NCBI GenBank assembly: GCA_009667805.1
Contig: CM019071.1
Location: 50,536,693 to 50,600,692, forward strand
Length of the DNA: 64,000 nt
Direction: 5' to 3'
Origin: Leptobrachium leishanense
Taxonomy: Eukaryota > Chordata > Amphibia > Anura > Megophryidae
In this document: positions 12,599 to 23,796 of the stretch, piece after piece
How the letters are laid out: each line of letters opens with the position of its first letter
Numbering within the stretch: the stretch's first letter is position 1
Program-made: the position numbers and the translations under genes
Notes under the pieces: generated by a model
The model's database searches: none
Told to the model about the DNA's origin: nothing
Seen by the model: only the letters and a program-made list of their open reading frames with translations

Positions 12599-13240
12599 TA
12601 GACAGAGAGGACCCAATACAGGGAGTCTGGTATTCACTGATATGTTTCCATTATACACAGAGAGGACACAATACAGGGAGTCTGGGCTGTACTGATATGT
12701 TTCCATAATACACAGAGAGGACACAATACAGGTAGTCTGGGATTCACTGATATGTTTCCATAATAGACAGAGAGGACACAATACAGGGAGTCTGGTATTC
12801 ACTGATATGTTTCCATTATACACAGAGAGGACACAATACAGGGAGTCTGGGCTGTACTGATATGTTTCCATAATACACAGAGAGGACCCAATACAGGGGG
12901 TCTGGGATTCACTAATATGTTTCCATTATACACAGAGAGGACACAATACAGGGAGTCTGGGATTCACTAATATGTTTCCATTATACACAGAGAGGACACA
13001 ATACAGGGAGTCTGGGATTCACTAATATGTTTCCATTATACAAAGAGAGGACACAATACAGGGAGTCTGGGATTCACTAATATGTTTCCATAATACACAG
13101 AGAGGACACAATACAGGGAGTCTGGGATTCACTGATATGTCTGGGTTACACATAATACACAGAGAGGACACAATACAGGGAGTCTGGGATTCACTGATAT
13201 GTCTGCGTTACACATAATACACAGAGAGGACACAATACAG
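12599..13240. repeat. 55-bp class minisatellite, right part
   Basis: Continues the array of 7920-8184: about eleven further units with 'acacagagaggacacaatac'. Some variants share 'gggctgtactgatatgtttc' at two positions, showing local duplication of pairs of units. The last units switch to 'atatgtctgggttacacata'. Confidence 0.9.
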
Positions 13241-14009
13241 GTTTATATTTTTATTTTACGCTATAGAAAAGTATACATTTTCCGTTAAGACACATATTGT
13301 AGAGTTAATACATCCTGCTACGTGATGAAGAAGTGACACTTTCTAGCTGGCAGACGCGATACAATGCCACATCACTGGTTAAGCGCTTGATGAAAAACAG
13401 CAAAACTTTCAACAACACTTTAAAAGTTTTTATTTTCCCTTGAGAAAGTCCAACAGGGAATCCCTATGTCTGTGCTGCATTCACAACAACGTACGTAATA
13501 GTTTTATGACTGTGACTCCTATCTGTCCATTGATGCAGGTAACGGGGTGATGGAGTTTGACGTTACACATTCTTAAAATAACTCGTAGGGGAAAACACAA
13601 CGTATTCGTATGAAGGTGAAGTAATTTTAATGCAACGGAAAGCAGCGGAGAAGTAATGTTTACTAAACACAACAGATAGATCTATGTGTAGCATCAACGT
13701 AGTTTCATGTAATGCGATCTCTTTGTAGAATGACTGAGTCATTAGTTGCCTAGAAACACATAAACATACAGACCTGACTGACGTTACTGTGACTAAGTAA
13801 ATGTATGAAGCATAACATAAAGCTGTGAAGATAGTAAATAACTGTCAAAACCACGTGAAAGTATTTGTGTAATTGATGGATGCATCGTGGAGAAAGCGTG
13901 ATCATATTACAGGTGTGAAACTCATTACTAGGAAGGTCCAACTCCTATGTGTGGATATAAATGGAAGAACCAAATGGTGAAATGTGAAAAAATAATTCAT
14001 ATAATTACT
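13241..14009. other. No gene recognised
   Basis: AT-rich sequence with only short frames. I see no terminal repeats, RNA genes or homology to other parts of the window. Confidence 0.5.
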
Positions 14010-14279
14010 GCACACAAATGCATTAAAACACACAGCAATGTGCGGTCCGGTATGTATGAGCGTATCACAGAGCTCCACAGCAATAAAACTCACAGTAATG
14101 TGCGGTGTGTATGAGCGTATCACAGAGCTCCACAGCAATATAACTCAGTAATGTGTGGTGTGTATGAGCGTATCACAGAGCTCCACAGCAATAAAACTCA
14201 GTAATGTGTGGTGCGTATGAACGTATCACAGAGCTCCACCGCAGTAAAACGCACAGTATTGCGCAGTGTGTATGAGCGT
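14010..14279. repeat. Minisatellite 'gagcgtatcacagagctccacagcaataaaac', left part
   Basis: Units of about 52-58 bp built on 'tatgagcgtatcacagagct', 'ccacagcaataaaactca' and 'cagtaatgtgcggtg'. It stops at the hAT element at 14280 and resumes at 19208. A diverged inverted version lies at about 16075-16600. Confidence 0.9.
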
Positions 14280-14689
14280 CAGTGGCGTAACTAGAAACCT
14301 GAGGGCCCCGGTGCAAGAATCCATGAAGGGCCCCCCTCCCCCCCAAAACAATCTATATTTTGTTTTCCTGCAATATAAAAAAAGATAGTATTGCCCCCAG
14401 CTCACATGGATATATATTGCCCCCAGCTCACATGGGTATATTAACACTGGTGTATTTTGGCCTAGGCCAACAAGGCCTAGGCCTAGAGCGGCACTCTCCA
14501 GGGGCGGCGGCCCGCCGGGTGGCCCCACCCCTAAAAAAAAAAAATTTTTTTTTTTTTTTTTTTTTTTTACTTTTGCAAACTATTTTACCAGGAAGGAAAC
14601 ATTGAGATGTCACTAATTTTCAAGTATGTCCTGGGTAGGCAACGCCTAGGCTTTCACTTTCCAGGGGGCAACAAAAAACCTCACCACTA

Positions 14690-15305
14690 ATTGGGTTACT
14701 CACAGAGCACCGAAATGACGCCAACATTTTGGTGTTCTGTAGTTCCCTGCACTTCGGGGAATAAAATTTCCCCACCCTGCAGTGAATTCACCATTCACCG
14801 CAGGGTCCCCAAAGTGCATGGAGTCGGCCGCTGTATGCTGCCACCGCAAACCCATGGCCTGCTGTTTTCAAAAGAACTACTGAACGAAAATGTCTGGAAT
14901 TTACATATAAGATCCTATGATTGATAATAAAAAGTTCTGTTACAGAAAAAGAAGAACCGATATTAAAAAAAGGGGGGGATTTTGCCAAAAAAATTCTGAA
15001 AAATTACTAAAGGGTACTAAAAAAAAATCAATAAATAAAGACTTTTTACTGCAGATTAAAATAAGTGGTTTATTAGATATTGCATAAAAACGGGAATATT
15101 TTTAACATTGAAACCTATGGGGTTCGCCTGAATACCTGAACCTGCTGATTGAAACCACCGAACATCAGGGTATTTCACTGTCATTTCTCTGCTGTTTGGT
15201 GTTCTCTGAATAGATTAACCATTACTTCTCTATGGGGATTTGCACTGCCTTCAAACAGCACCGTACTTGCTGGCAGTTCGCCAAACTTGTGTGTGAGCAT
15301 ATCAC
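14690..15305. mobile_element. CAGGGTTATTCA family fragment
   Basis: It begins 'gggttactcacagagcaccg' and follows the family body through 'attcaccgcagggtcccc', 'ttacatataagatcctatga', 'aataaagactttttactgca' and 'aacattgaaacctatggg' to about 15300, where it is truncated. It lacks the AT-rich array that the copy at 30230 has at the equivalent point (about 15075). Confidence 0.75.
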
Positions 15306-15311
15306 CAGAGC

Positions 15312-15716
15312 AGTGGTGTACTTAGAGGAGTGGCGGAGGGCGGGCCGCCCCAGGTACCAGTGATTATTGGGGTGTCATTAGGGGGTACTAGGAGGTGCCA
15401 CTGTCACTGTGTGTCAGCTTTGAGCTGTGTTCTCAAACAACGAGCAGCGGAGCATGGGGTTTGCATACAGAATAAAATCGAATAGAATAAAAATCCCCCT
15501 CTCCTCCCTCCATAGCTCCTCCCCTGCCCCGCAGCAGCTCTAGGAGGGGGATGTGATTTGTGTCCAGAGAGAGAAGATGACAGTAAACGGCAGGTAAAGG
15601 GGGGGTATCAGCAGAATATGAAGCCCTGTCTGCTTACTGCTGTTTAAAGTGGACCTTTCTTTAACCAGCACTGCAGTGATAGAAATTTGTCATTGAGCTG
15701 CCTGGCTCCTGGTGAT
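15312..15716. mobile_element. hAT-like left end without partner
   Basis: CAGTGGTGTACTTAGAGGAG followed by GC-rich sequence (cggagggcgggccgcccc) is a typical hAT-type left end. I could not find its own right end, and the 8 bp before it do not recur after the candidate right end at 16927. The remainder to 15716 is unclassified. Confidence 0.4.
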
Positions 15717-15811
15717 GCTGCGTGCGTGCAGGTCACACTCGGTCCGGCCAGTCAGGTGGTACTGAGTCTCAGTACCACCTGACTGGCTGAACCATGTGAC
15801 ACGCACGCAGC
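15717..15811. repeat. Long hairpin (inverted repeat)
   Basis: A perfect 19-bp stem (15747-15765 with 15769-15787) around a 3-base loop GTC. Outer imperfect pairing extends to 15717 and 15811 through 'gctgcgtgcgtg' and 'acgcacgcagc'. Arms are about 45 bp each. Confidence 0.9.
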
Positions 15812-16074
15812 TGCCCACCCTTTCGTTAACATGGACTGTCACTCTATTCTGGACTGAACACCCACCAGGAAGGGAATCAAAGCCACGGTGCACCCTCTGG
15901 CAGTGGCACCCCACTGCTGACAAGATGGCTCCACGCACAGGCACAGCCGCAATCCTTACATGGCCTGGAGGGACCTCCTGCTGAGTCTGTACACAGTCCC
16001 TGCTGACTCTGCACACAGCCCTACCGCGGACGGAGGCCAGTAAATGTAGAATAAATAATTGCTGTGTGCTCATA
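15812..16074. other. No gene recognised
   Basis: Mixed-composition filler inside the nested hAT element. Open frames on both strands here are short and show no domain. Confidence 0.4.
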
Positions 16075-16600
16075 TACACTCGGTTTGCTGGGAGTTTTAT
16101 TGCAGTGGATTCTGATGCACTTATACACTCCACAAATTGCATTGCTGGGAGTTTTATTGCAGTGGATTCTGATGCACTCATACACACCACACATTGCATT
16201 GCTGGGAGTTTTATTGCTGATGATTCTGATACGCTGACCCGCACATTGCATTACTGGGAGTTTTATTTCTGTGGATTCTAATACACTCATACACACTGCA
16301 CATTGCATTGCTGGAATTTTTATTGCTGTGGATTCTGATACGCTGACACACACCAAACATTGCATTGCTGGGAGTATTATTGCTGTGGATTCTGTGATAC
16401 ACACTGCACAGTACTGTGAGTTTTATTGCCTTGGAGCTCTGGGATACACTCATACACACTGCACATTACTGTGAGTTTTATTGCTGTGCAGTTCTGTGAT
16501 ATGCTCATACACAGTGCACATTTCTGTGGGTTTTATTGCTGTGCAGCTCTGTGATACGCTCATATGCAGTGCACGTTTCTGTGGATTTTATTGTTCAACC
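16075..16600. repeat. Inverted, diverged copy of the 14010 minisatellite
   Basis: About nine units of 'gggagttttattgctgtgga', 'ttctgatacgctcatacaca' and 'gcacattgcattgct'. The reverse complement matches the 'gtatcacagagctccacagc' array at 14010-14279. It lies inside the element that interrupts that same array. Confidence 0.85.
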
Positions 16601-16927
16601 AATTAGAGTGGCTGTGATCCAGTATACTTAACATGCGTGGCTGTTCTTTGTAAAAATGCTTGCATTTAAACATTTCATAATTTTATTTATCTCAATAGAT
16701 ACATTTGAAATGGTATACAAAATATACAAGTAGGCACTTGGTATCCACTTTTAATATAAAGAGAGGAAAAGGCGTAGCTCTAAGAGGAAAAGGTGGAGCT
16801 TAAAGAGTAAGGGTGGGGATTAACCAGGAAGAGGTGTGGCCTTGACAGGAAGGGGTGCCTCAAATTTAAATTAGGGGGTGCACGAGTTTAGTCAGGCCTA
16901 GGGCAGCACAAAACCTAAATACACCAC
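16601..16927. other. Right-terminal region of the nested hAT element
   Basis: AT-rich, then 'gaggaaaaggcgtagctcta' and 'gtcaggcctagggcagcaca', running into the right terminus. No gene. Confidence 0.5.
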
Positions 16928-18745
16928 TGGGTATATATTGCCCCCAGCTCACATGGGTATATATTTCCCCAGCTCTCATGAGTATATAACGCCCCCAGCT
17001 CTCATGGATATATATTACCCCAGCTCACATGGGTATATAGTGCCCCCAGCTCTCATGGGTATATAGTGCCCCCAGCTCTCATGGGTATATAGTGCCCCCA
17101 GCTCACATGGGTATATATTGCCTCCAGCTCTCATGGGTATATAGTGCCCCCAGCTCTCATGGGTATATAGTGCCCCCAGCTTCATGGGTACATATTGACC
17201 CCAGCTCTCAGGTTATATTGTGCACCCAGCTCACATGGGTATACAGTGCCCCCAGCTCTCAGGGTATGTAGTGCCCCCAGCTCACATGGGTATATATTTC
17301 CCCAGCTCTCATGAGTATATAACGCCCCCAGCTCTCATGGATATATATTACCCCAAGCTCACATGGGTATATAGCGCCCCCAGCTCTCATGGGTATATAG
17401 TTCCCCCAGCTCTCATGGGTATATAGTGCCCCCAGCTCACATGGGTATATATTGCCTCCAGCTCTCATGGGTATATAGTGCCCCCAGCTCTCATGGGTAT
17501 ATAGTACCCCCAGCTCACATGGGTATATAGCGCCCCCAGCTCTCATGGGTATATAGTTCCCCCAGCTCTCATGGGTATATAGTGCCCCCAGCTCACATGG
17601 GTATATAGTGCCCCCAGCTCTCATGGGTATATAGTACCCCCAGCTCATATGGGTACATATTGACCCCAGCTCTCAGGGTATATTGTGCACCCAGCTCACA
17701 TGAGTATACAGTGCCCCCAGCTCTCAAGGTATATAGTGCCCCCAGCTCACATGGGTATATAGTGCCCCCAGCTGTCATGGGTATATAGTGCCCCCAGCTC
17801 TCATTGTTATATAGTTCCCCAGCTCATATGGTTATATATTGCCCCCAGCTCTCATGGGTATATAGTGTCCCCAGCTCTCAGGGTATATAGTGTCCCCAGC
17901 TCACATGGGTATATAGTGCCCTCAGCTCTCATGGGTATATAGTGCCCCAGCTCATATGGGTATATATTGCACCAGCTCTCTTGGGTATATAGTGCCCCCA
18001 GCTCTCATGGGTATATAGTGCCCCAGCTCTCAAGGTATATAGTGCCCCCAGATCTCAGGGTATATACTGCCCCCAGCTCACATGGGTATATAGCGCCCCC
18101 AGCACTCATGGATATATATTACCCAAGCTCACATGGGTATATAGCGCCCCCAGCTCTCATGGGTATATAGTTCCCCCAGCTCTCATGGGTATATAGTGCC
18201 CCCAGCTCACATGGGTATATATTGCCTCCAGCTCTCATGGGTATATAGTGCCCCCAGCTCTCATGGGTATATTGTGCACCCAGCTCACATGGGTATACAG
18301 TGCCCCCAGCTCTCAGGGTATATAGTGCCCCCAGCTCACATGGGTATATAGTGCCCCCAGCTGTCATGGGTATATAGTGCCCCCAGCTCTCATGGTTATA
18401 TAGTTCCCCAGCTCATATGGTTATATATTGCCCCCAGCTCTCATGGGTATATAGTGTCCCCAGCTCTCAGGGTATATAGTGTCCCCAGCTCACATGGGTA
18501 TATAGTGCCCTCAGCTCTCATGGGTATATAGTGCCCCAGCTCATATGGGTATATATTGCACCAGCTCTCATGGGTATATAGTGCCCCCAGCTCTCATGGG
18601 TATATAGTGCCCCAGCTCTCAAGGTATATAGTGCCCCCAGATCTCAGGGTATATACTGCCCCCAGCTCACATGGGTATATAGCACCCCCAGCACTCATGG
18701 GTATATAGTGCCCCAGCTCATATGGGTATATATTGACCCCAGCCA
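16928..18745. repeat. Minisatellite 'cccagctctcatgggtatatagtgc', main block
   Basis: About seventy units of roughly 25-26 bp. Two starting units lie at 14395-14446, left of the nested hAT element. Larger blocks repeat: the run from about 17300 to 18050 recurs with variants at 18100-18700, for example 'gatctcagggtatatactgc' at about 18050 and again at about 18645. Minus-strand frames of YPCELGALYTHESWG type are by-products of the array. Confidence 0.9.
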
Positions 18746-19140
18746 AATGATTGTGACCGGGACCCGGGACGTTTGTGGCCTCTGCCTCAGTAGACAGGGA
18801 CTGTCACGACTCTGCAGCGGTGCGGTGGTGGTGCCTGCCAGCAGTGCAGCCAGACTGACTCATCTCACATGGGACTGGAGCCGGAGAGGAAGGGTATCCG
18901 GCCACCCAGCTGCACATTAATCCTGATCCGGCCCGCTCTGTCTCTCTCACTCACTCGTCTCCTTGGCCGCGCCCACACACACATAGGCACACGTGCGTCC
19001 GGAGCAGCTGGAGGCGAGCGAGAGAGGGAAGGATCGCTGATCAAGGAAAGCGGCTGGCGGCTGCTGAAAAAATAATGCAGCGCTCGCTGCTGCGCGCTGG
19101 CGCTGGGTGAAATTTCTCCCCAAGCCAGTGGGCCCCCCTC
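18746..19140. other. GC-rich 3' region of the 4.9-kb hAT element
   Basis: Non-repetitive GC-rich sequence leading to the right terminus. Short frames on both strands have no recognisable domain. Confidence 0.5.
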
Positions 19141-19207
19141 CAGTGGCGGAATTGCCAGGGCCCCGGTCGCAATTGCGACCGCTGCGACCCTGTTAGTTCC
19201 GCCACTG

Positions 19208-19500
19208 ATGAGCGTATCACAGACCTCCACAGCAGTAAAACACACAGTAATGTGCTGTGGTATAAGTGTATCACAGAGCTCCACAGCATTAAAACTCACA
19301 GTAATGTCCGTTGTGTAAGAGCGTATAACAGAGCTCCACAGCAGTAAAACGCACAGTATTGCGCAGTGTCTATGAGCGTATCACAGAGCTCCACAGCAGT
19401 AAAATGCACAGTAATGTGCGGTGAGTATGAGCGTATCACAGAGCTCCACAGCAGTGAAACGCACAGTATTGTGCGGTGTGTATGAGCGTATCACAGCAAA
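19208..19500. repeat. Minisatellite 'gagcgtatcacagagctccacagc', right part
   Basis: Five to six further units, in phase with 14010-14279 across the hAT insertion. Confidence 0.88.
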
Positions 19501-19854
19501 CAAAAGGAAATGGACAGAATAAATATAGAAAATCCTTTTTGGTGCAAGATGAGGTAATTTATTAATATCTACTAAATATAGAAGAATTTCCCTATCAGGG
19601 GAAATACTAATGGGATGAAATCTCATGCGTCAAACCCTGAAATATCACTGCTAAATAAACACTCTGTGAGGTTAGAGCGACAGGGAGACAGTATACTCTG
19701 TGTGTTTATTTATATACAGCTATTATGTAATTGATGTAACAATGCAAATATTTTCAATAAACACACGCACAAAGAATAACAGAACTTCTTTCCACTTAAA
19801 AAAAACCTTAAATATATTTCCTGATGCTTGGTGAGTCACCATTACACAATTTCT
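19501..19854. other. No gene recognised
   Basis: AT-rich sequence with no repeat structure visible and no long frame. Confidence 0.45.
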
Positions 19855-20580
19855 TAAAGGGACAGTACCACTCGCATAAGCTGTAACTAGATTCCTTACT
19901 TACAAATACAAGCACCTTATAAAAACACATTATAAAACACATGCTGCTGTGTTTTTTCTTTGTGTGAAGTATTTGGGCGTAAAAAGGAAAAATTCACTAT
20001 GTTGTTTTTTATTTCTGTTTCCGTTTTGTGGATTTTTTTTCCATGATGCAACATTTACCAAAATCTGTACAAACATTTTACTTTGTGGCTGTGCTTTATT
20101 TTGTACAGTATTTAAAAGTCAGTGAGGTGGAGGAGGGAATGTTTAGTTAAGGCTGCAGTGGCATATTGTCTTCTCAGGCTAACTGAGATAAGAGCTGGCA
20201 GTTGAACGAGATAAGACAGGGAGCTTAAAAGACTTATTGTTGCTGTTTTTATTATTGTTGTTGTTATTGGTGATATTATTGTTTTTGTTATTATTATTGT
20301 TATTATTTTTGCTGTTGTTGTTATTGTTGTTGTTCTTATTGTTGTTGTTATTATTGTTGCTGTTTTTTATTATTATTGTTATTTTTATCGGTGATATTAT
20401 TGTTATTATTACTGTTGCTATTATTATTAGTTTTGTTACACAGTTCCATCACTTGCTCCTCACTGTGTGGCTTTGGTCATAGAATGGAGCGAATGGGTCA
20501 GTCACAACTCACATCATTGTATTGTGTGGGATGTATTCAAAGGACATCAGCAGATTAGAAGGCAATAGTACATTCCTAAC
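19855..20580. mobile_element. Dispersed element, AAAGGGCCAGTACCAC family, copy 1
   Basis: The left end 'aaagggacagtaccac' resembles the inverted right end of the copies ending at about 27493 and 61335. Sequence from 'gatgcaacatttaccaaaat' to 'gagataagacagggagctta' matches 24920-25115. The part after the microsatellite (20447-20550) matches 25120-25240 in inverted orientation, so this copy has an internal inversion. No coding capacity seen. Confidence 0.6.
20225..20450. repeat. Microsatellite-like (TTG/TTA)n tract
   Basis: Interspersed TTG, TTA and GTT trinucleotides. The long leucine/valine-rich frame here is an artefact of the tract. It sits where the 24890-27493 copy has only a short non-repetitive join. 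Confidence 0.9.
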
Positions 20581-21038
20581 GCTAACATTAGCGCCTCAGC
20601 TGTGTGAACGTTAACATTAGCTCTGGTTGCCCTAGCGCAGGCCCATATTACAATCCGAGCGCTAACGGGTGAAAAAAACTGTTAGCGATTCGGATCTTGC
20701 GCTTTTCAGCGTGAGTTTACTGTACTTTGCGCTCCCTATGCTTAACATAGGATTACAAAGTCCTAACTCTAATTACCGTCCTGCTGCGGTTACTGAAAAG
20801 TTACTCATAGCTAAGACCTGGTTCTAACTGACACGACTTCTGCGGAATCAGTCAGCACCAGCTGAAACCCCCCAAAAATCAGATACTCCCCTCTCATCTC
20901 GCGGCGAGAATGGCAACTCGATCTGCCTCTTCTGGCAAGGAGCTAAAACGGGGGTGCTAAGGAGAAACCTGCAGGCACAGGTTTTCCTCCTTAGCGTCCC
21001 CATTTTAGCGGGTTGTATGTGATACTGCCTTTAACCCC
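20581..21038. other. Unclassified sequence with gcgctaac-type motifs
   Basis: It contains short inverted motifs such as 'aacgctaacattagcg' and 'gttaacattagc', and 'cccatattacaatccgagcg'. Similar vocabulary appears around 46140 and 49540. It is probably the edge of a non-autonomous element, but I cannot define its ends. Confidence 0.35.
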
Positions 21039-21042
21039 TTAA

Positions 21043-22223
21043 GGACGGGAGTAATTTTACAACTTCGGCGCTGTTTCGGAAGTAGAAGTTTGCTGAGCTC
21101 ATTTTGACCATTTTTAAGTTACGTATTCTTATACCACCCAGACAAATTATATATCGTTCTTTCCGTCAGACTCGGCAGATTAATAATATATCATTATTAT
21201 ATGTATATGTCATGTCCTGCCAAAATGCTATAACAAAAAATGTAAAAAAATTTGAATTTTCAATAAAATTTCAATCTTCCACAGTGTGTAAAGTGTTTTT
21301 TTTTTTTAATTTTATTATCCGAGGCTCTGCGGTCATATTCTATTGGGTAGATTTGTTAAAAAAATTAGAACGGGGAACCCATTTTTTTTTGGGGAGAAAT
21401 TGCGTGATTTTAGCTAAACCCCCCAAAAAAAAAAAATCATTAGTGAATCATCATTGTTCACATTATAATTGAAATGAACAATAGTGCTGGCATTAAAAAA
21501 AACATTTTTTTTTATTATATATTTATTATTTTTTTATTATTTAATTGATTATTTTTTTATTATTTTTATTTTTACTTTTTTTACACTTTTATTTCACTTT
21601 TACCATGGTCATGTTTGATATCATTGGAAAGGCCATGCTCTGGCCTTTCCAGCAATATCAGCCATAACCCCCTAGCTGCCACCGATCAGGAGATAAAGGG
21701 GTTCAAAGAACCCCCTATCTCCTGCAAGGGATTTCCATGGGAAATCCCTTTGCAGCTAGGGGGTTCCCGGTTAACTGACATCATCGCGCATGGCGCGATG
21801 AGTCAGTTGACCGGGGGGTGACCCAGAGGTGGGGGCTGCCATCCAAGATGGCGGCCCCCACCGGAAATAGGCCGCGATCGGGCACAAATTAGTGCCCGGT
21901 CGCGACCTGGCAACTAAGGGGTTAACCCCCCATACATCGCTGGAAAGGTCAGGCTGTGACCCTTCCAGCGATGCTGGCCACAGCCGCCGGGGACCAGGTG
22001 ATCGGGAGATAGAGGGATCCGAAGGATCCCTCCCCTCCCCTCCAGGCGCTTCCCCTGCTCCGGCCACCGGCGCGATGACGTCACAACGCCGGAGGAGGGA
22101 TCACACTGATCTGACTCCGGGGGAGTCAGAACAGCGTGGGAGCGACCGGAGAAGGTGAGTATCTCCCGGGGGGCTCTAAACGCCGAGGACGTACATTTAC
22201 GTCCTGCGGCGGCAAAGCCCACC
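21043..22223 (+). mobile_element. TTAA-flanked element, GGACGGGAG family, copy 1
   Basis: Flanked by TTAA at 21039-21042 and 22224-22227. It starts GGACGGGAGTAATTTTACAA and ends 'cctgcggcggcaaagcccacc'; the inverted right end also begins GGTGGG. The body has a fixed order: an AT-rich part, a hairpin around 'gtttgatatcattggaaagg', 'aagatggcggcccccaccgg', and a CpG-rich tail. Kolobok or piggyBac are the candidate superfamilies. No transposase. Confidence 0.65.
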
Positions 22224-22227
22224 TTAA

Positions 22228-23225
22228 GGAAGGGAGTAATTTTACAACTTCGGTGCTGTTTCGAAGTAGAGGTTTGCTGAGCTCATTTTGACCGTTTTTA
22301 AACGCGGTTTTAAGTCACGTATTATTATACCACCCAGACAAATTATATATCGTTCTTTCCGGCAGACTCGGAAGATTAATAATATATCATTATTATATGT
22401 ATATGTCATGCCCTGCCAAAATGCTATAACAAAAAATGTAAAAAAAAATTAAAAAATTTGAATTTTCAATAAAATTTCAATCATCCACAGTGTGTAAAGT
22501 GTTTGTTTTAAAAAAAATTATTATCAAAGCCTTTGCGGTCATATGCTACGGGTAGATTTGTTAAAAAAATTTGAACGGGGAACCCATTTTTTTTTGGGGA
22601 GAAATTGCGTGATTTTAGCTAAACCCCCCAAAACAAAATCATTAGTGAAGCATCATTGTTCACATTATAATTGAAATGTGAACAATAGTGCTGCAATGAA
22701 AAAAACACACTTTTTTATTTTTTTATTAATTAATTTTTTATTATTTTTACATTTTTTCACTTTTATTTTACTTTTAACATGGTCATGTTTGATATCATTG
22801 GAAAGGCCTGCCACCGATCAGGAGATAAAGGGGTTCAAAGAGCCCCCCTATCTCCTCTATGGGATTTCCATAGGAAATCCCTGTGCAGCTAGGGGGTTCC
22901 CCGGTTAACTGACAACATCGCACATGGTGCGATGAGTCAGTTGACGCGGGGGGATCCATAAGTGGGGGCTGCCATCCAAGATGGTGGCCCCCACCAGAAA
23001 AAGGCCGGGATCTTGCACCGATTGGTGCCAGGCCGCGACCTGGCAACTAAGGGGTTAACCCCTACATCGCTGGTAAGGTCAGGCTGTGACCCTTCCAGCG
23101 ATGCTGGCCACAGCCTAATGGTCCACGGCGATGGGGAGATGGAGGGATCCATAGGATCCCGCCTTCCCTTCAGGCACTTCCCCTGCACCGGCAGGGGGGG
23201 GACGCCTGAAACTGACGTCATCGCG
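22228..23225 (+). mobile_element. TTAA-flanked element, GGACGGGAG family, copy 2, truncated
   Basis: Starts directly after copy 1, sharing its TTAA, in the same orientation (head to tail). It follows copy 1 up to 'gaaactgacgtcatcgc', where it is cut and fused to a half Tc1-A. The CpG-rich 3' tail is lost. Confidence 0.65.
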
Positions 23226-23437
23226 ATTCTTCGGTCATCCACCACAGTTGTTTTCCGTGGTCTCCCGGGTCTTTTGGTGTTGCTGAGCTCACCGGTGCAT
23301 TCCTTCTTTTTGAGAATGTTCCGAACAGTTGTTTTGGCCACGCCTAATGTTCTTGCTATCTCTCTGATGGGTTTGTTTTGTTTCTTCAGCCTAATGATGG
23401 CTTGTTTCACTGATAGTGACAGCTCTTTAGATCTCAT
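23226..23437 (-). pseudogene. Tc1-like transposase N-terminal fragment
   Basis: The start at 23437 opens MRSKELSLSVKQAIIRLKKQ and continues through the helix-turn-helix and the GRPRKTTVVDDRR segment, with no stop within the Tc1 part. The catalytic domain is missing because the element is truncated. Compared with the 2547 copy it lacks the early stop but has lost more sequence. Confidence 0.9.
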
Positions 23438-23795
23438 CTTGAGAGTTGACAGCAACAGATTCCAAATGCAAATAGCACACTTGAAATGAACTCTGGGCCT
23501 TTTATCTGCACATTGTAATTGGGGTAATGAGGGAATATCACACACTTGGCCATGGAACAGCTGAGAAGCCAATTGTCCCATTACCTTTGGTCCCTTAACA
23601 AGTGGGAGGCACATCTGCAAACTGCTGTAAGTCCTACACCGTTCACCTGAGTTGGATGTACATACCCTCAAATTAAAGCTGACAGTCTGCAGTTAAAGCA
23701 CATTGTGTTTGTTTCATTCCAACTCCATTGTGGTGGTGTATAGAGCCAAAGATGTTACAATTGTGTCAATGTCCCAATATTTCTGGACCTGACTG
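23226..23795 (-). mobile_element. Tc1-A half copy (5' half only)
   Basis: The minus-strand 5' end CAGTCAGGTCCAGAAATATT ends at 23795 and is followed by TA at 23796-23797. The sequence matches 2190-2760 in reverse, then stops at the phrase encoding VDDRRI. The 3' half, including the right inverted repeat, is absent. It is an independent copy of the family at 2190-3393. Confidence 0.92.
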
Positions 23796-23796
23796 T

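Larger units (their letters stand above)
14449..16927. mobile_element. Second hAT-type element nested in the array, CACTGGTGTATTT ends
   Basis: Left end CACTGGTGTATTTTGGCCTA, right end (inverted) CAGTGGTGTATTTAGGTTTT. The flanks 'ggtatatt' and 'ggtatata' are a near-perfect 8-bp duplication, with two extra bases at the left. It interrupts the 'cccagctcacatgggtatat' array. Inside are a LINE-tail fragment (about 14570-14640), a piece of the CAGGGTTATTCA family, another hAT-like end at 15312, a long hairpin and an inverted minisatellite. Confidence 0.7.
14280..19207. mobile_element. hAT-type element of 4.9 kb, CAGTGGCG ends
   Basis: Left end CAGTGGCGTAACTAG, right end GTTAGTTCCGCCACTG. An exact 8-bp duplication ATGAGCGT flanks it (14272-14279 and 19208-19215). 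Removing the element and one duplication restores a normal minisatellite unit. No transposase is left. The interior is a tandem array (14395-14446 and 16928-18745) split by a second hAT element, plus GC-rich sequence at 18746-19140. Confidence 0.88.

Noticed and set aside
15690..16459. Repetitive proteins with 'ESTAIKLPAMQ' repeats
   Set aside because: Generated by the inverted minisatellite at 16075-16600.
20237..20482. Leucine-rich hydrophobic protein
   Set aside because: It is a (TTG/TTA)n tract read in one frame.
22032..22150. CpG-island promoter
   Set aside because: The CpG-rich stretch belongs to a dispersed element and recurs at about 48040-48150.
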